Assembly: GCF_042663885.1 (NCBI RefSeq) | Contig: NZ_JBHSXV010000001.1 | Source: Aquipuribacter hungaricus | GTDB taxonomy: Bacteria > Actinomycetota > Actinomycetes > Actinomycetales > JBBAYJ01 | Strand: one strand, 5' to 3' | DNA: 64,000 nucleotides | Shown here: positions 8,172-16,617 of the stretch, piece after piece | Layout of the letters: the number at the start of each line of letters is the position of its first letter | Numbering within the stretch: the first letter of the stretch is position 1 | The notes under the pieces: generated by a model | Seen by the model: the letters and a program-made list of their open reading frames with translations, nothing else | What the model was told of the DNA's origin: nothing | Database searches by the model: none | Made by a program: the position numbers and the translations under genes

Positions 8172-10717
8172 GGCTCGACCGGCCCGGCGCCGACGAGCTC
8201 GCGCCCGCGGCGGTCGCGGACGAAGGCCCGGGCGGCCCCGACGACGAAGACGACGGCGACGACCACCCCCACGACGGTGAGCGCCCGGCCCTCGGCCTGG
8301 GTGGCGACGGTGACGTCGACGCTGGAGACCGGGCCCCAGGCCCGCCCGTCGGCGGTGGTCAGCTGCGACTCGACCTCGGCGGCGCCGGAGGCGACGGCGA
8401 CGACGGGCACGTCGACGACGGTCCGCTGGCCCGGCTGCACCGTGACGGGCACGCGGGCCTGCGGCACCTGCAGGCGCGGCGAGCGGGACCGTACCTCGAG
8501 CACCAGGCTCACCTCCGTGTCGAGCTCGTTGACGACCGTGACGGGCAGCCCGGCCTCCGCGGCGACGAGCGTGACGCGGGACCCGGGCACGACCTGCACC
8601 CCGTCCACGGTGCCACGGGTCTGCTCCCGCACGAGCGCCGCGAGCTCGGCGGGCGCTTCGGGGGGCGTCGACCGGGAGAGGCTGGCGGCGGCCCGCAGGT
8701 CGAGGGCGGCGGCCTGCACCGGGTCCTCGGGGACCGCCGCGGCGGCGGCGACCTGGCGGGCGTCGGCGAGCGCCTCCAGCAGCCCGTCCACCCCGGGCAC
8801 CTGCGGCGACCGGCCGCCGGGCAGGGGCTCGCGGGGCTCGGTCGAGGGCGGGGTGCCCAGCGCGGTCGACAGGCTCACCGTGTCCGCCCACGGCGTCCCC
8901 GACAGCGCGTCGGCGACGTGCTGGGCGGCCCCGGGCACGGGGGACAGGTCCGCCGGGAGGGTGACGGCCAGCAGCCGGGGGTCGTTGGGCCGCTGCAGCG
9001 TGGTCGTCGCCAGGCGGGCGACGACGCGGGTGAGGGCCAGCGGCGAGCCCTCGAGCGCGGCGGCCGTGTCGGCACCCAGGGTCGCGTCCGCGAGGACGGC
9101 GGTGAGGGTGCTGCCACCGGCGTCGACCTCCGTGACGGCGTCGGGGGTGTAGCTGAGGGCGAAGGGGTCGCTGAGCGGGACGGCCTCCTCGGGCAGGACG
9201 ACCGACGAGCGGCCCTGCGCGAGGGTCGCGACGTCCCGGCCGGACACCCGGTCCGCCGCGGGACCGTCGACGACGAGGACGTCGGAGCGGGTGCTGCCGT
9301 CCAGCAGCTGCTCGGCCAGGCCGTCCGGCAGTGCGGCCTGGCGCGCGGCGCGCACGACCGCCCACGCGGCGTCGGGGTCCGCGGCCGACCGGACGCGGGC
9401 GGGGTCCGGGTCCGCCCAGTCGGCCAGCACCACGTCGCGGCCGTCGCGCCCGTCGGCCAGCGCGGCGAGCCAGGCGGCCGCCTGCGCCGGACCAGCGGGG
9501 CTGCCCCCGTCCGGTGCGGGGGCGTCCGACGCCGTCGTGTCCGCGGAGGGCGCCCCCTCGGCCACGGCCTGCGGGCCGCCGGCACCGCCCGCGGTACCGC
9601 CTGCCGCGCCGCCTGCCGGCTCGCCTGCGGCACCGCCTGCCGCGTCACCCGCCGACCCACCTGCGGCCTCGGCCGCGTCGCCCGGCTCGTCACCGGGCGC
9701 GGCGGTCGCAGCCGGGTCGTCCGGCGTGGTCGGGGCGGGAGCCCCGGGATCGGTGGTGCCGGCGGCCGCGGCGGCACCCGCGAGCAGCACCGGGTCGACG
9801 ACCCAGCCCGCGTCCAGCACGGCGGCGGCCGGCAGCAACCGGTCGAGCCTGCCCCCGGGGGCGAGGGCGTCGAGCAGCTCCTGCTCCTCCGGCAGCCCGG
9901 TCGTCGTGGTCGGGGGGGGTCCCTGCAGCGGCACCGTGGTCACCAGGCGGGTGGGAGCCACGTCCACCTCCGGGGTCCAGACGAGGAAGCCGCGCTCGTC
10001 GTCCACCGGCCCCGGTCCGTCGGCCCCCTCGGTCGTGGCCTCGTCGAGCAGCAGCACCTGCAGCCCGTACGCGCCGGCCGCCCCGGCCGTGCTGCGCAGC
10101 CCCGTCGCGGAGGCCTCGACGACCGCGACGAACGGGACGACCTCGCCGGCGGGCACGTCGCCCACCTGCACGACGACCTCGGTCCGGGCGTCCTCGGCCG
10201 GGTCGTCGACACCGCCGGCCGTGCCGCCTGCCCCGCCCCTGGTGCCGCCGGCGCCACCCGGGTCGTCGGGGTCGGCGGCAGGGGCCGCCTGCTCGTCCAC
10301 GGGGGCGGTCCAGCGCTCCAGCGAGGAGACCGACGAGCTCCGCACCGGGGCGCGCCGCAGCTCGACCCGGGCCCCGACGAGCCCGTCCTCACCGCCGGAC
10401 ACCCGGCCGCGCACCGTCACGCGCCCCCCGGGCCGCAGCTCGGCCGGCAGGAGGGACGTGACCTCGACGCCCGCCTCGTCGGCCCCCGACCCGTCGGCGG
10501 GGTCGCCGGGCGCGGCAGGCGCGGTGGCGGCGGAAGGCGCAGCGGCGGCGGCAGGCACCGTGGCAGCGGCAGGCGTAGCGGCGGCAGGCCCCGTCGCGGC
10601 AGCAGGCACAGGACCGGCCCCAGGACCAGCAGCGGCCGAGGCCGCCGGCGCCGACACCAGGACGGCCGACCCCACGACGAGGGCGACCGACGCGGCCACG
10701 GGGTGGCGCCGCCTCAC
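8168..10717 (-). CDS. DUF6049 family secreted/membrane protein linked to murJ
   Basis: 849 residues from GTG 10717, which overlaps the NUDIX gene stop (GTGA). A signal peptide (PVAASVALVVGSAVLVSAPAASA) leads into Ala/Pro low-complexity sequence, then beta-rich extracytoplasmic domains with an N-terminal Ig-like part (LLPAELRPGGRVTVRGRV). The end of the protein has a further Ig-like domain (QARVPVTVQPGQRTVVDVPV) and one C-terminal membrane helix (ALTVVGVVVAVVFVVGAARAF) followed by a short basic tail. This layout and the position directly upstream of murJ match the actinobacterial DUF6049 family. It probably works outside the membrane near the flippase; its activity is unknown. Gly/Ala/Glu/Thr-rich linkers near residue 340-400 are low complexity. 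Confidence 0.75.
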   Translation of the reverse strand: MRRRHPVAASVALVVGSAVLVSAPAASAAAGPGAGPVPAAATGPAAATPAAATVPAAAAAPSAATAPAAPGDPADGSGADEAGVEVTSLLPAELRPGGRVTVRGRVSGGEDGLVGARVELRRAPVRSSSVSSLERWTAPVDEQAAPAADPDDPGGAGGTRGGAGGTAGGVDDPAEDARTEVVVQVGDVPAGEVVPFVAVVEASATGLRSTAGAAGAYGLQVLLLDEATTEGADGPGPVDDERGFLVWTPEVDVAPTRLVTTVPLQGPPPTTTTGLPEEQELLDALAPGGRLDRLLPAAAVLDAGWVVDPVLLAGAAAAAGTTDPGAPAPTTPDDPAATAAPGDEPGDAAEAAGGSAGDAAGGAAGEPAGGAAGGTAGGAGGPQAVAEGAPSADTTASDAPAPDGGSPAGPAQAAAWLAALADGRDGRDVVLADWADPDPARVRSAADPDAAWAVVRAARQAALPDGLAEQLLDGSTRSDVLVVDGPAADRVSGRDVATLAQGRSSVVLPEEAVPLSDPFALSYTPDAVTEVDAGGSTLTAVLADATLGADTAAALEGSPLALTRVVARLATTTLQRPNDPRLLAVTLPADLSPVPGAAQHVADALSGTPWADTVSLSTALGTPPSTEPREPLPGGRSPQVPGVDGLLEALADARQVAAAAAVPEDPVQAAALDLRAAASLSRSTPPEAPAELAALVREQTRGTVDGVQVVPGSRVTLVAAEAGLPVTVVNELDTEVSLVLEVRSRSPRLQVPQARVPVTVQPGQRTVVDVPVVAVASGAAEVESQLTTADGRAWGPVSSVDVTVATQAEGRALTVVGVVVAVVFVVGAARAFVRDRRGRELVGAGPVEP

Positions 10718-11190
10718 CCGTTCCTGCGCATCCGGGCGCCGACGGAGCCGTTGAGCCGCTCCACCGCCAGCCGGACGGCCTTGCGCTCGTTGGGGAACGC
10801 CAGGCGCTCCTCGAGGACGTCGAGCCCGATCCACGCCGCCTCGACGGCCTCGTGGTCCGGGTCGTTCTCCACCGTCACCTCGCCGCCGAGGGCCTGCAGG
10901 AGGAACAGGTGCACGGTCTTGTGGATGCGGTGCCCGTCGGCGAAGAACCAGTAGTCGATCGCCCCGAGCGACTCCAGCACCCGCCCGTCGATGCCGGTCT
11001 CCTCGGCGATCTCGCGCACGGCGGCCTGCTCGGGCGTCTCCGCGCCCTCCAGGTGGCCCTTGGGCAGGCACCACTCGAGCCGTCCGGAGCGGTTCTTGCG
11101 GCAGATGACCGCCACCCGCATGGGGTCCGTGGCCATGTCCACCACGAGCCCGCCGGAGGACACCTCGGTCCTCGTGGGCGGCGGGGTCAT
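10714..11190 (-). CDS. NUDIX hydrolase
   Basis: 158 residues from ATG 11190. The Nudix box is intact (GHLEGAETPEQAAVREIAEETG), giving a Mg-dependent diphosphatase fold. The short length with an LPKGH segment resembles MutT/ApfA-type enzymes of diadenosine polyphosphate or (d)NTP clean-up. It is divergent from pcnA, an arrangement conserved in Actinomycetia. Longer in-frame starts exist upstream, but a TACCCT box lies exactly 6 nt before this ATG, which suggests a leaderless transcript starting here. The substrate cannot be told from sequence. Confidence 0.88.
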   Translation of the reverse strand: MTPPPTRTEVSSGGLVVDMATDPMRVAVICRKNRSGRLEWCLPKGHLEGAETPEQAAVREIAEETGIDGRVLESLGAIDYWFFADGHRIHKTVHLFLLQALGGEVTVENDPDHEAVEAAWIGLDVLEERLAFPNERKAVRLAVERLNGSVGARMRRNG

Positions 11191-11196
11191 CGCAGC

Positions 11197-11202
11197 AGGG
11201 TA
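11197..11202 (-). promoter_or_regulatory. -10 box of leaderless NUDIX gene
   Basis: TACCCT on the minus strand, with a 6-nt gap to the ATG at 11190 and no Shine-Dalgarno sequence. The spacing puts the transcription start at or next to the A of the start codon. Confidence 0.5.
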
Positions 11203-11239
11203 CGGCGAGCGCGCTGCGGGCCGTGGCACCCTGACCGCC

Positions 11240-12700
11240 GTGCCCGAAGACCGCCCTGCCGCCCTGCGTCGTGCCACGGCGGCCATCGTGGGCCTCGCCC
11301 CCGTCACCGGGGAGCTCGCCGGGCGCTTCGTCGCCGCAGGTCACGAGCTGTCCCTGGTGGGCGGGCCGGTGCGGGACGCGTTCCTCGGCCGGGCCGTCAA
11401 CGACCTGGACTTCACCACCGACGCGCGCCCCGACGAGGTCGAGCGGGTGCTCACGGGCTGGGCGGACGCCACCTGGGACATGGGCCGCGACTTCGGCACC
11501 ATCGGCGCCCGGCGGGGCGAGCACACCGTGGAGATCACGACCTACCGGACCGACGCCTACGACGGGGAGACCCGCAAGCCCGTCGTGGTGTTCGGCGACA
11601 CGCTCGTGGAGGACCTCGAGCGGCGGGACTTCACCGTCAACGCCATGGCCGTCCGGCTGCCGGACCTGGAGTTCGTCGACCCGTTCGGCGGCATGGACGA
11701 CCTGGTCGCGCGCCGGCTGCGGACCCCCGGCACCCCGGAGCGCTCGTTCGGCGACGACCCGCTGCGGATGATGCGCGCCGCCCGGTTCGCCTCGCAGGTG
11801 GGGATGACGCCCGACCCGGCCGCGCTCGCCGCCATGACGGCCATGTCCGACCGGCTGTCGATCGTGTCCGCGGAGCGCGTCCGCGACGAGCTCGTCAGGC
11901 TCCTGCTCGGCCGGGACCCCCGGGCCGGGCTCACCCTGCTCGTGGACACCGGGCTGGCCGAGCACGTGCTGCCGGAGCTGCCCGCGCTGCGGCTGGAGGT
12001 CGACGAGCACCACCGCCACAAGGACGTCTACGAGCACACCCTCACGGTGCTCGAGCAGGCGATCGCCCTCGAGGGCGACCACCGCGACCCGGACGCCGTC
12101 GTGCCCGGGCCGGACCTGGTGCTCCGTCTCGCGGCGCTCATGCACGACGTCGGCAAGCCGGGGACGCGCCGCTTCGAGCCCGGCGGCGGGGTGAGCTTCC
12201 ACCACCACGAGGTGGTCGGCGCCAAGCTCACGGCCGCCCGGCTCCGCGCCCTCCGCTTCGACAAGCAGACCGTCAAGGACGTGTCGCGCCTGGTCGAGCT
12301 CCACCTCCGCTTCCACGGCTACGGCGACGGGGTGTGGACGGACTCCGCGGTGCGGCGCTACGTCACCGACGCCGGCCCGCTGCTGCAGCACCTGCACCGG
12401 CTCACCCGCTCGGACTCCACGACCCGCAACGCCCGCAAGGCGCAGCGGCTCCGGCTGGCCTACGACGACCTCGAGCGGCGCATCGCCGAGGTGCAGGCGC
12501 AGGAGTCTCTCAAGGCGGTCCGGCCCGACCTGGACGGGACGGCCATCATGCGGCTGCTCGACCTTGCCCCCGGCCCCCTGGTGGGCAGGGCCTACACCCA
12601 CATGCTCGCGGTGCGGATGGACCAGGGGCCTCTCCCGCCGGAGGCCGCCGAGGCCGAGCTGCGCCGCTGGTGGGCCGAGCAGCCGGAGTCCCGGGCCTAG
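11240..12700 (+). CDS. pcnA: CCA tRNA nucleotidyltransferase / poly(A) polymerase family protein
   Basis: 486 residues from GTG 11240. The N-terminal class II nucleotidyltransferase signature (LVGGPVRDAFLG, then NDLDFTTDARPDE) includes the paired catalytic Asp residues. The flexible-loop region (RRDFTVNAMAV), the RNA-binding segment (DDPLRMMRAARFASQ) and a C-terminal HD domain (LMHDVGKPGTRRF) follow. It adds or repairs the CCA end of tRNAs. The length fits the actinobacterial enzymes. A CACCCT box 7 nt before the GTG suggests a leaderless mRNA. Convergent with the MFS gene, with a hairpin between. Confidence 0.93.
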   Translation: MPEDRPAALRRATAAIVGLAPVTGELAGRFVAAGHELSLVGGPVRDAFLGRAVNDLDFTTDARPDEVERVLTGWADATWDMGRDFGTIGARRGEHTVEITTYRTDAYDGETRKPVVVFGDTLVEDLERRDFTVNAMAVRLPDLEFVDPFGGMDDLVARRLRTPGTPERSFGDDPLRMMRAARFASQVGMTPDPAALAAMTAMSDRLSIVSAERVRDELVRLLLGRDPRAGLTLLVDTGLAEHVLPELPALRLEVDEHHRHKDVYEHTLTVLEQAIALEGDHRDPDAVVPGPDLVLRLAALMHDVGKPGTRRFEPGGGVSFHHHEVVGAKLTAARLRALRFDKQTVKDVSRLVELHLRFHGYGDGVWTDSAVRRYVTDAGPLLQHLHRLTRSDSTTRNARKAQRLRLAYDDLERRIAEVQAQESLKAVRPDLDGTAIMRLLDLAPGPLVGRAYTHMLAVRMDQGPLPPEAAEAELRRWWAEQPESRA

Positions 12701-12739
12701 GTCTGCCCGGCCGCTCGTCCTCTGCATCCCGCGACGCTC

Positions 12740-12757
12740 CCGCACCGGACGGTGCGG
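12740..12757. terminator. hairpin between convergent pcnA and MFS genes
   Basis: CCGCACC and GGTGCGG form a perfect 7-bp stem around a GGAC loop, followed by C-rich sequence and no T run. It lies between two convergent genes and could end both transcripts. Confidence 0.45.
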
Positions 12758-12798
12758 CCCCCGGGCCACACCGGGGGGTCTGTGGACGGGCGGGCGGG

Positions 12799-14319
12799 TC
12801 AGCCGGCTGTGGGCACAGCAGCGACCCCGTGCCTGGCGGCCCGGCGGCAGGCGCGCAGGTAGAGCACGGCCACGACCAGGTACAGCAGGGCGATGAAGGC
12901 GTACAGCGGCCGGGAGTAGCCGTCGTCCGGGACGACGAGCGCGCCCAGCGCCGCCGCGAGGATGAAGGCGGCGTTGAAGACCACGTCGTACAGCGAGAAC
13001 GCCCGGCCGCGGAAGGACTCGTCGACCCCGCGCTGGACGTGGGTGTCCGCGGCGATCTTGACGACCTGGCCCGCCAGGCCGAGGACGAAGGCCCCTGCGG
13101 TGAGCGACCAGACGGCGACCCCGAGCGTGTAGAGCATCTCCACCGCGCAGGCGACGAGCAGCGCGAGCACCACCCACCGGTCGAGCCCGGCGAGGCGGGG
13201 ACCGGGCCGCCCGGCACGCCAGCGCTCCAGGCGCGGCACGGCCGACGGCGTGAGGACGGCCGCGAGCAGGGCGCCGCCCGCCGCGGCCCCGCCGGCCAGG
13301 GCGAGCACCCCGAGACCGGACTGCGCGTCGTCGGCCAGGTAGCCCCGGGCGAGCAGGAACGTGGCGATGACGGACAGGCCGTAGGCGAAGCGGTGGGCAC
13401 CGATCACCCCGATCGCGTCGCGGGGACCGGGCCGGTGCCAGACGTGCGACGCCCCCTCGCGCAGGCCCTGGACGACCGCGCGCAGCGCCTGCGCGGCGCT
13501 GGCCCCGGTCCGCTCGTCCGGCCCGAGCGCGCCGCGCCCGATCCGCAGCGCCAGCACCGACGACGTGCCGAACAGCACGGCCGCGGTGGCGATCACGGTC
13601 GCGTCGGTGGCGGGTCCGGCGCCGAGCAGGAAGCGGATGCCGAAGCCCAGCCCGAAGCCCGCACCGAACGCCCCGGTCCCCACGGTCGGGGTGATGGCGT
13701 TGGCCGTGACCAGCAACGAGCGGTCGACGGTCTTGGGCAGCGCCGCCCCGAGCCCGGCGAGGATGAAGCGGTTGACCGTCAGCGCCGCGAGGACCAGGGC
13801 GTACAGACCGACGAGCAGCCCGCCGCCGAACTCGCCGCCGCTGGCCAGCACCAGCGCGGCCACGGCCGCGGCGAGCACCACCCGGACGAGGTTGCTCAGC
13901 AGCAGGACGCGCTGGCGCGACCACCGGTCCAGCAGCACGCCCGCGAAGGGACCCACGAGCGTGAACGGCAGGACCGTCGCCGACAGGGCGCCCGCCACCA
14001 GGGGGGCGGTCGCGGTCTCGGTCGGGCTGAAGAGGATGTAGCTGGCCAGGCCGGCCTGGAACGCCCCGTCGCCCACCTGGCTGCTCACCCGGACGGCGAG
14101 CAGGCGGCGGTACGCCCCCTGCCGCAGCACCGCACCGAACCCCGGGCCGCGCCCGCCCGCGGCCCCGTCGGCCCCGTGAGCCCCGTGAGCCCCGTGAGCC
14201 CCGTGAGCCCCGTGAGCCCCGTGAGCCCCGTGAGCCCCGTGAGCCCCGTGAGCCCCGTGAGCCCCGTGAGCCCCGTGAGCCCCGTCGGCCCCGACGTGCG
14301 TGCCGGGCCTCGACGTCAC
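12799..14319 (-). CDS. MFS transporter with N-terminal Gly-Ala-His repeat
   Basis: 506 residues from GTG 14319, which overlaps the stop of the GtrA gene (GTGA). After MTSRPGTHVGAD come twelve exact GAH triplets flanked by GAD units, then a 12-TM major-facilitator body (GDGAFQAGLASYILFSP, LVGPFAGVLLDRWSRQRVLL) of the drug-efflux type found next to pcnA in many actinomycetes. The His-rich cytoplasmic extension is unusual: at DNA level it is a perfect 9-bp tandem repeat. It could bind metal ions or simply be a length-variable spacer. Substrate unknown. Confidence 0.85.
   Translation of the reverse strand: MTSRPGTHVGADGAHGAHGAHGAHGAHGAHGAHGAHGAHGAHGAHGAHGADGAAGGRGPGFGAVLRQGAYRRLLAVRVSSQVGDGAFQAGLASYILFSPTETATAPLVAGALSATVLPFTLVGPFAGVLLDRWSRQRVLLLSNLVRVVLAAAVAALVLASGGEFGGGLLVGLYALVLAALTVNRFILAGLGAALPKTVDRSLLVTANAITPTVGTGAFGAGFGLGFGIRFLLGAGPATDATVIATAAVLFGTSSVLALRIGRGALGPDERTGASAAQALRAVVQGLREGASHVWHRPGPRDAIGVIGAHRFAYGLSVIATFLLARGYLADDAQSGLGVLALAGGAAAGGALLAAVLTPSAVPRLERWRAGRPGPRLAGLDRWVVLALLVACAVEMLYTLGVAVWSLTAGAFVLGLAGQVVKIAADTHVQRGVDESFRGRAFSLYDVVFNAAFILAAALGALVVPDDGYSRPLYAFIALLYLVVAVLYLRACRRAARHGVAAVPTAG
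14171..14278. repeat. perfect 9-bp tandem repeat, 12 copies, inside the MFS gene
   Basis: The unit GCCCCGTGA occurs 12 times without a single change. On the minus strand it encodes Gly-Ala-His repeats near the N-terminus of the MFS transporter. The absence of synonymous differences implies recent expansion by slippage. Copy-number change would keep the reading frame. Confidence 0.95.
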
Positions 14320-14780
14320 GCGTCCACCTGCTCGTCCGCGGGCAGACCGGCGGTGCCGGCGTCGCGGAACGTCCACCAGCGGTACGCGCAGTAGTTGAGC
14401 ACCGCGTTCGTCGCCGCGGACAGGACCCGTGCAGGGAGCAGGGGCAGCCCCAGCTCGACGAGCAGCGTGACGCCGAAGACGACGAGGACGTAGTCCGCGG
14501 CCACCTGCGGCAGGAACCGCCCCAGCTGCCCGCCGGCGTGCCCGTGGGCCGCGTCGAAGGCGAACCACCGGTTGAGGCAGAAGTTCAGCGCGTACGTGAG
14601 GACGAACGCGATCGTCACGCTGGCCTGGTACGGCAGCGGCGTGAGGGCGTCCATCAGGGCGAGGACCGTGAGGTCGAACGTCAGGCCGACCGCGGAGAAG
14701 AACAGGAACCGGGTCAGGGAGTGCCGGTAGACCCGGGCCGGCCAGGAGCCGCGGGGCTCCTGGCCGGCGACGGGGCTCAC
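14316..14780 (-). CDS. GtrA-like membrane protein
   Basis: 154 residues from GTG 14780, overlapping the inositol-phosphate synthase stop by 4 nt. Four membrane helices and the family signatures FLFFSAVGLTFDLTVLALMD, FVLTYALNFCLNRWFAFD and NAVLNYCAYRWWTF place it in the GtrA/DPMS family. These proteins are thought to move or present polyprenyl-linked sugars for cell-surface polysaccharide synthesis. Its coupling to ino1 suggests a part in phosphatidylinositol- or polyprenyl-based glycan assembly, but that is inference. Confidence 0.85.
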   Translation of the reverse strand: MSPVAGQEPRGSWPARVYRHSLTRFLFFSAVGLTFDLTVLALMDALTPLPYQASVTIAFVLTYALNFCLNRWFAFDAAHGHAGGQLGRFLPQVAADYVLVVFGVTLLVELGLPLLPARVLSAATNAVLNYCAYRWWTFRDAGTAGLPADEQVDA

Positions 14781-15847
14781 TCGCCGGCGATGAACGCCTC
14801 GAGCGCGAGGCGCCCGGGGCCGTCCGGCATCTGCACCGGCGGGGACTTCATGAAGTACGCGCTGGCCGCCTCGACCGGGCCGCCGAGGCCGCGGTCGAGG
14901 GCGATCTTGGCGGCGCGGACGGCGTCGATGATGACGCCGGCCGAGTTCGGGGAGTCCCAGACCTCGAGCTTGTACTCCAGGTTGAGCGGCACGTCGCCGA
15001 ACGCACGGCCCTCGAGGCGGACGTAGGCCCACTTGCGGTCGTCGAGCCACTGCACGTAGTCGCTCGGGCCGATGTGGACGTTCCGGGCGCCGAGGTCGTG
15101 GTCGACGTTGCTGGTCACGGCCTGGGTCTTGGAGACCTTCTTGGACTCCAGCCGGTCGCGCTCGAGCATGTTCTTGAAGTCCATGTTGCCGCCGACGTTG
15201 AGCTGGTACGTCCGGTCCAGGACGACGCCGCGCTCCTGGAACAGCCGGGCGAGCACGCGGTGGGTGATGGTGGCGCCGACCTGGCTCTTGATGTCGTCGC
15301 CGACGATCGGCACGCCGGCCTCGGTGAACCTGGCCGCCCACTCCGGGTCGGAGGCGATGAACACGGGCAGGGCGTTGACGAAGGCGACGCCGGCGTCGAT
15401 GGCGCACTGGGCGTAGAACTTGGCCGCGTCCTCGGAGCCGACGGGCAGGTAGCAGACGAGCACGTCGGCGCGGGCCTCGCGCAGGGCGGCGACGACGTCG
15501 ACCGCCTCCGCGTCGGACTCCTCGATGGTCTCGCGGTAGTACTTGCCGAGACCGTCCAGCGTGTGGCCGCGCTGCACCGGGACGCCGAGCGGGGGCACGT
15601 CGCAGAACGTGATGGTGTTGTTCTCGCTGGCGGCGATCGCCTCGGACAGGTCGAAGCCGACCTTCTTGGCGTCGACGTCGAACGCGGCCACGAACTCCAC
15701 GTCGCGGACGTGGTAGCCGCCCAGCTCGACGTGCATGAGCCCGGGGACCTCGGCGTCGGGGGCCGCGTCCTTGTAGTAGTGGACGCCCTGGACGAGGGAC
15801 GAGGCGCAGTTGCCGACGCCGACGACGGCGAGACGGATGGGACCCAT
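14777..15847 (-). CDS. ino1: inositol-3-phosphate synthase
   Basis: 356 residues, the size of the actinobacterial enzyme (Ino1). It converts glucose-6-phosphate to 1L-myo-inositol 1-phosphate with bound NAD. Visible marks are the N-terminal Rossmann motif VVGVGNCASSLVQG, the conserved NVGGNMDF segment, the catalytic-lysine region SKTQAV and the C-terminal SAYFMKSPP. ATG 15847 is preceded by AGGAG at good distance. Inositol feeds phosphatidylinositol and, in many actinomycetes, mycothiol. It lies downstream of padR on the same strand, an order conserved in Actinomycetia. Confidence 0.95.
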   Translation of the reverse strand: MGPIRLAVVGVGNCASSLVQGVHYYKDAAPDAEVPGLMHVELGGYHVRDVEFVAAFDVDAKKVGFDLSEAIAASENNTITFCDVPPLGVPVQRGHTLDGLGKYYRETIEESDAEAVDVVAALREARADVLVCYLPVGSEDAAKFYAQCAIDAGVAFVNALPVFIASDPEWAARFTEAGVPIVGDDIKSQVGATITHRVLARLFQERGVVLDRTYQLNVGGNMDFKNMLERDRLESKKVSKTQAVTSNVDHDLGARNVHIGPSDYVQWLDDRKWAYVRLEGRAFGDVPLNLEYKLEVWDSPNSAGVIIDAVRAAKIALDRGLGGPVEAASAYFMKSPPVQMPDGPGRLALEAFIAGE

Positions 15848-15931
15848 GCGGTGTTCTCCTGTTCGTGACCGGGAGCCCGGTCGTGGCTGGTGCGGTGAGG
15901 GTGGTGCGGTCTCTGCCCCGTGCAGGCGTGC

Positions 15932-16489
15932 TCAGCCGGTTCCGGGGGTGGTGTCCGCGCCGGCGCGCTCGGCGGCGAGGCGCGCCTCGGTCCAGCGCAG
16001 CTCGGACTCCACGGAGGCGACGCCCCGCTGGGCCCAGGCGCTGCGGTAGGGGTCGCGGGAGCCCGTCGGGTCCTCGCAGCCGCGGGCGGCCACGTCGTCC
16101 AGACGGTCCAGGAGCCGGACCCGGCGCTGCTCGAGCACGCGCAGGCGGTCGGCCGGGTCGAGCCGGGCGAAGAACGAGAAGCGGACGCCGAAGGCGTCGT
16201 CGTCGGACAGGCTCGCGCCGGGGTGGCCAAGGAGCTGCCGGAAGCGGGCGCGGCCGGGCTCGGTCACCCGGTAGACGACCTTGGTGGCCGTGGCCCGGGT
16301 GCCCTCGGCGGACACGTAGCCGTCCGCCTGGAGCCGGCGCAGCGTCGGGTAGAGCGTGCCGAAGCTAAGGGCGGCGCGCCACGGTCCGAGCAGCGCGGTG
16401 ACGTGCTTGCGCAGGTGGTAGCCGTGCATCGGGGAGTCCTCGAGCACGCCGAGCACCGCGAGCTCGATGACGTCGGTGCGGCGGGGCAC
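15932..16489 (-). CDS. PadR family transcriptional regulator
   Basis: 185 residues from GTG 16489, chosen because AGGAGG lies 5 nt upstream; longer in-frame starts up to 16594 lack this. The N-terminal winged helix (IELAVLGVLEDSPMHGYHLRKHV, then SFGTLYPTLRRLQADGYV) is typical PadR and the C-terminal half (Vir_C-like coiled coil) is dimerising. It sits immediately upstream of ino1 on the same strand and divergent from the PBP gene, and is probably autoregulatory. A near-perfect palindrome upstream of its start is a likely operator. The ligand is unknown. Confidence 0.88.
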   Translation of the reverse strand: MPRRTDVIELAVLGVLEDSPMHGYHLRKHVTALLGPWRAALSFGTLYPTLRRLQADGYVSAEGTRATATKVVYRVTEPGRARFRQLLGHPGASLSDDDAFGVRFSFFARLDPADRLRVLEQRRVRLLDRLDDVAARGCEDPTGSRDPYRSAWAQRGVASVESELRWTEARLAAERAGADTTPGTG

Positions 16490-16533
16490 GACGACCTCCT
16501 CGGGGCGCTCGGCACGTGCGGCCTCCCGCACCG

Positions 16534-16552
16534 ATGTATCGGGTCGATACGT
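16534..16552. promoter_or_regulatory. candidate PadR operator
   Basis: GTATCG-GGT-CGATAC is a perfect 6-bp inverted repeat that extends to almost 19 bp with one flanking mismatch. It lies about 47-62 nt upstream of the padR GTG and 67-80 nt upstream of the divergent PBP start, and is AT-rich against its surroundings. Position and symmetry fit binding by the dimeric regulator; this is inferred. Confidence 0.5.
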
Positions 16553-16617
16553 CGTAGCGAGCCACGATAGGCGCAGCGTCGCCGGGGACGCCACCGGGCG
16601 CGGTCATACTGGCGGGG

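Noticed and set aside
8168..13924. Minus-strand open frame of 1918 codons spanning several genes
   Set aside because: At this GC content stop codons are rare. The 3' part of this frame is the DUF6049 gene, while the rest is Arg/Pro/Gly-rich translation of pcnA and other genes in the wrong frame or strand.
14171..14278. CRISPR array
   Set aside because: The unit is only 9 bp, has no spacers and is read as protein.
10852..14394. Plus-strand open frame of 1180 codons ending in PVS repeats
   Set aside because: It is antisense to NUDIX and the MFS gene and out of frame with pcnA. The PVS repeats are the antisense reading of the GAH repeat.
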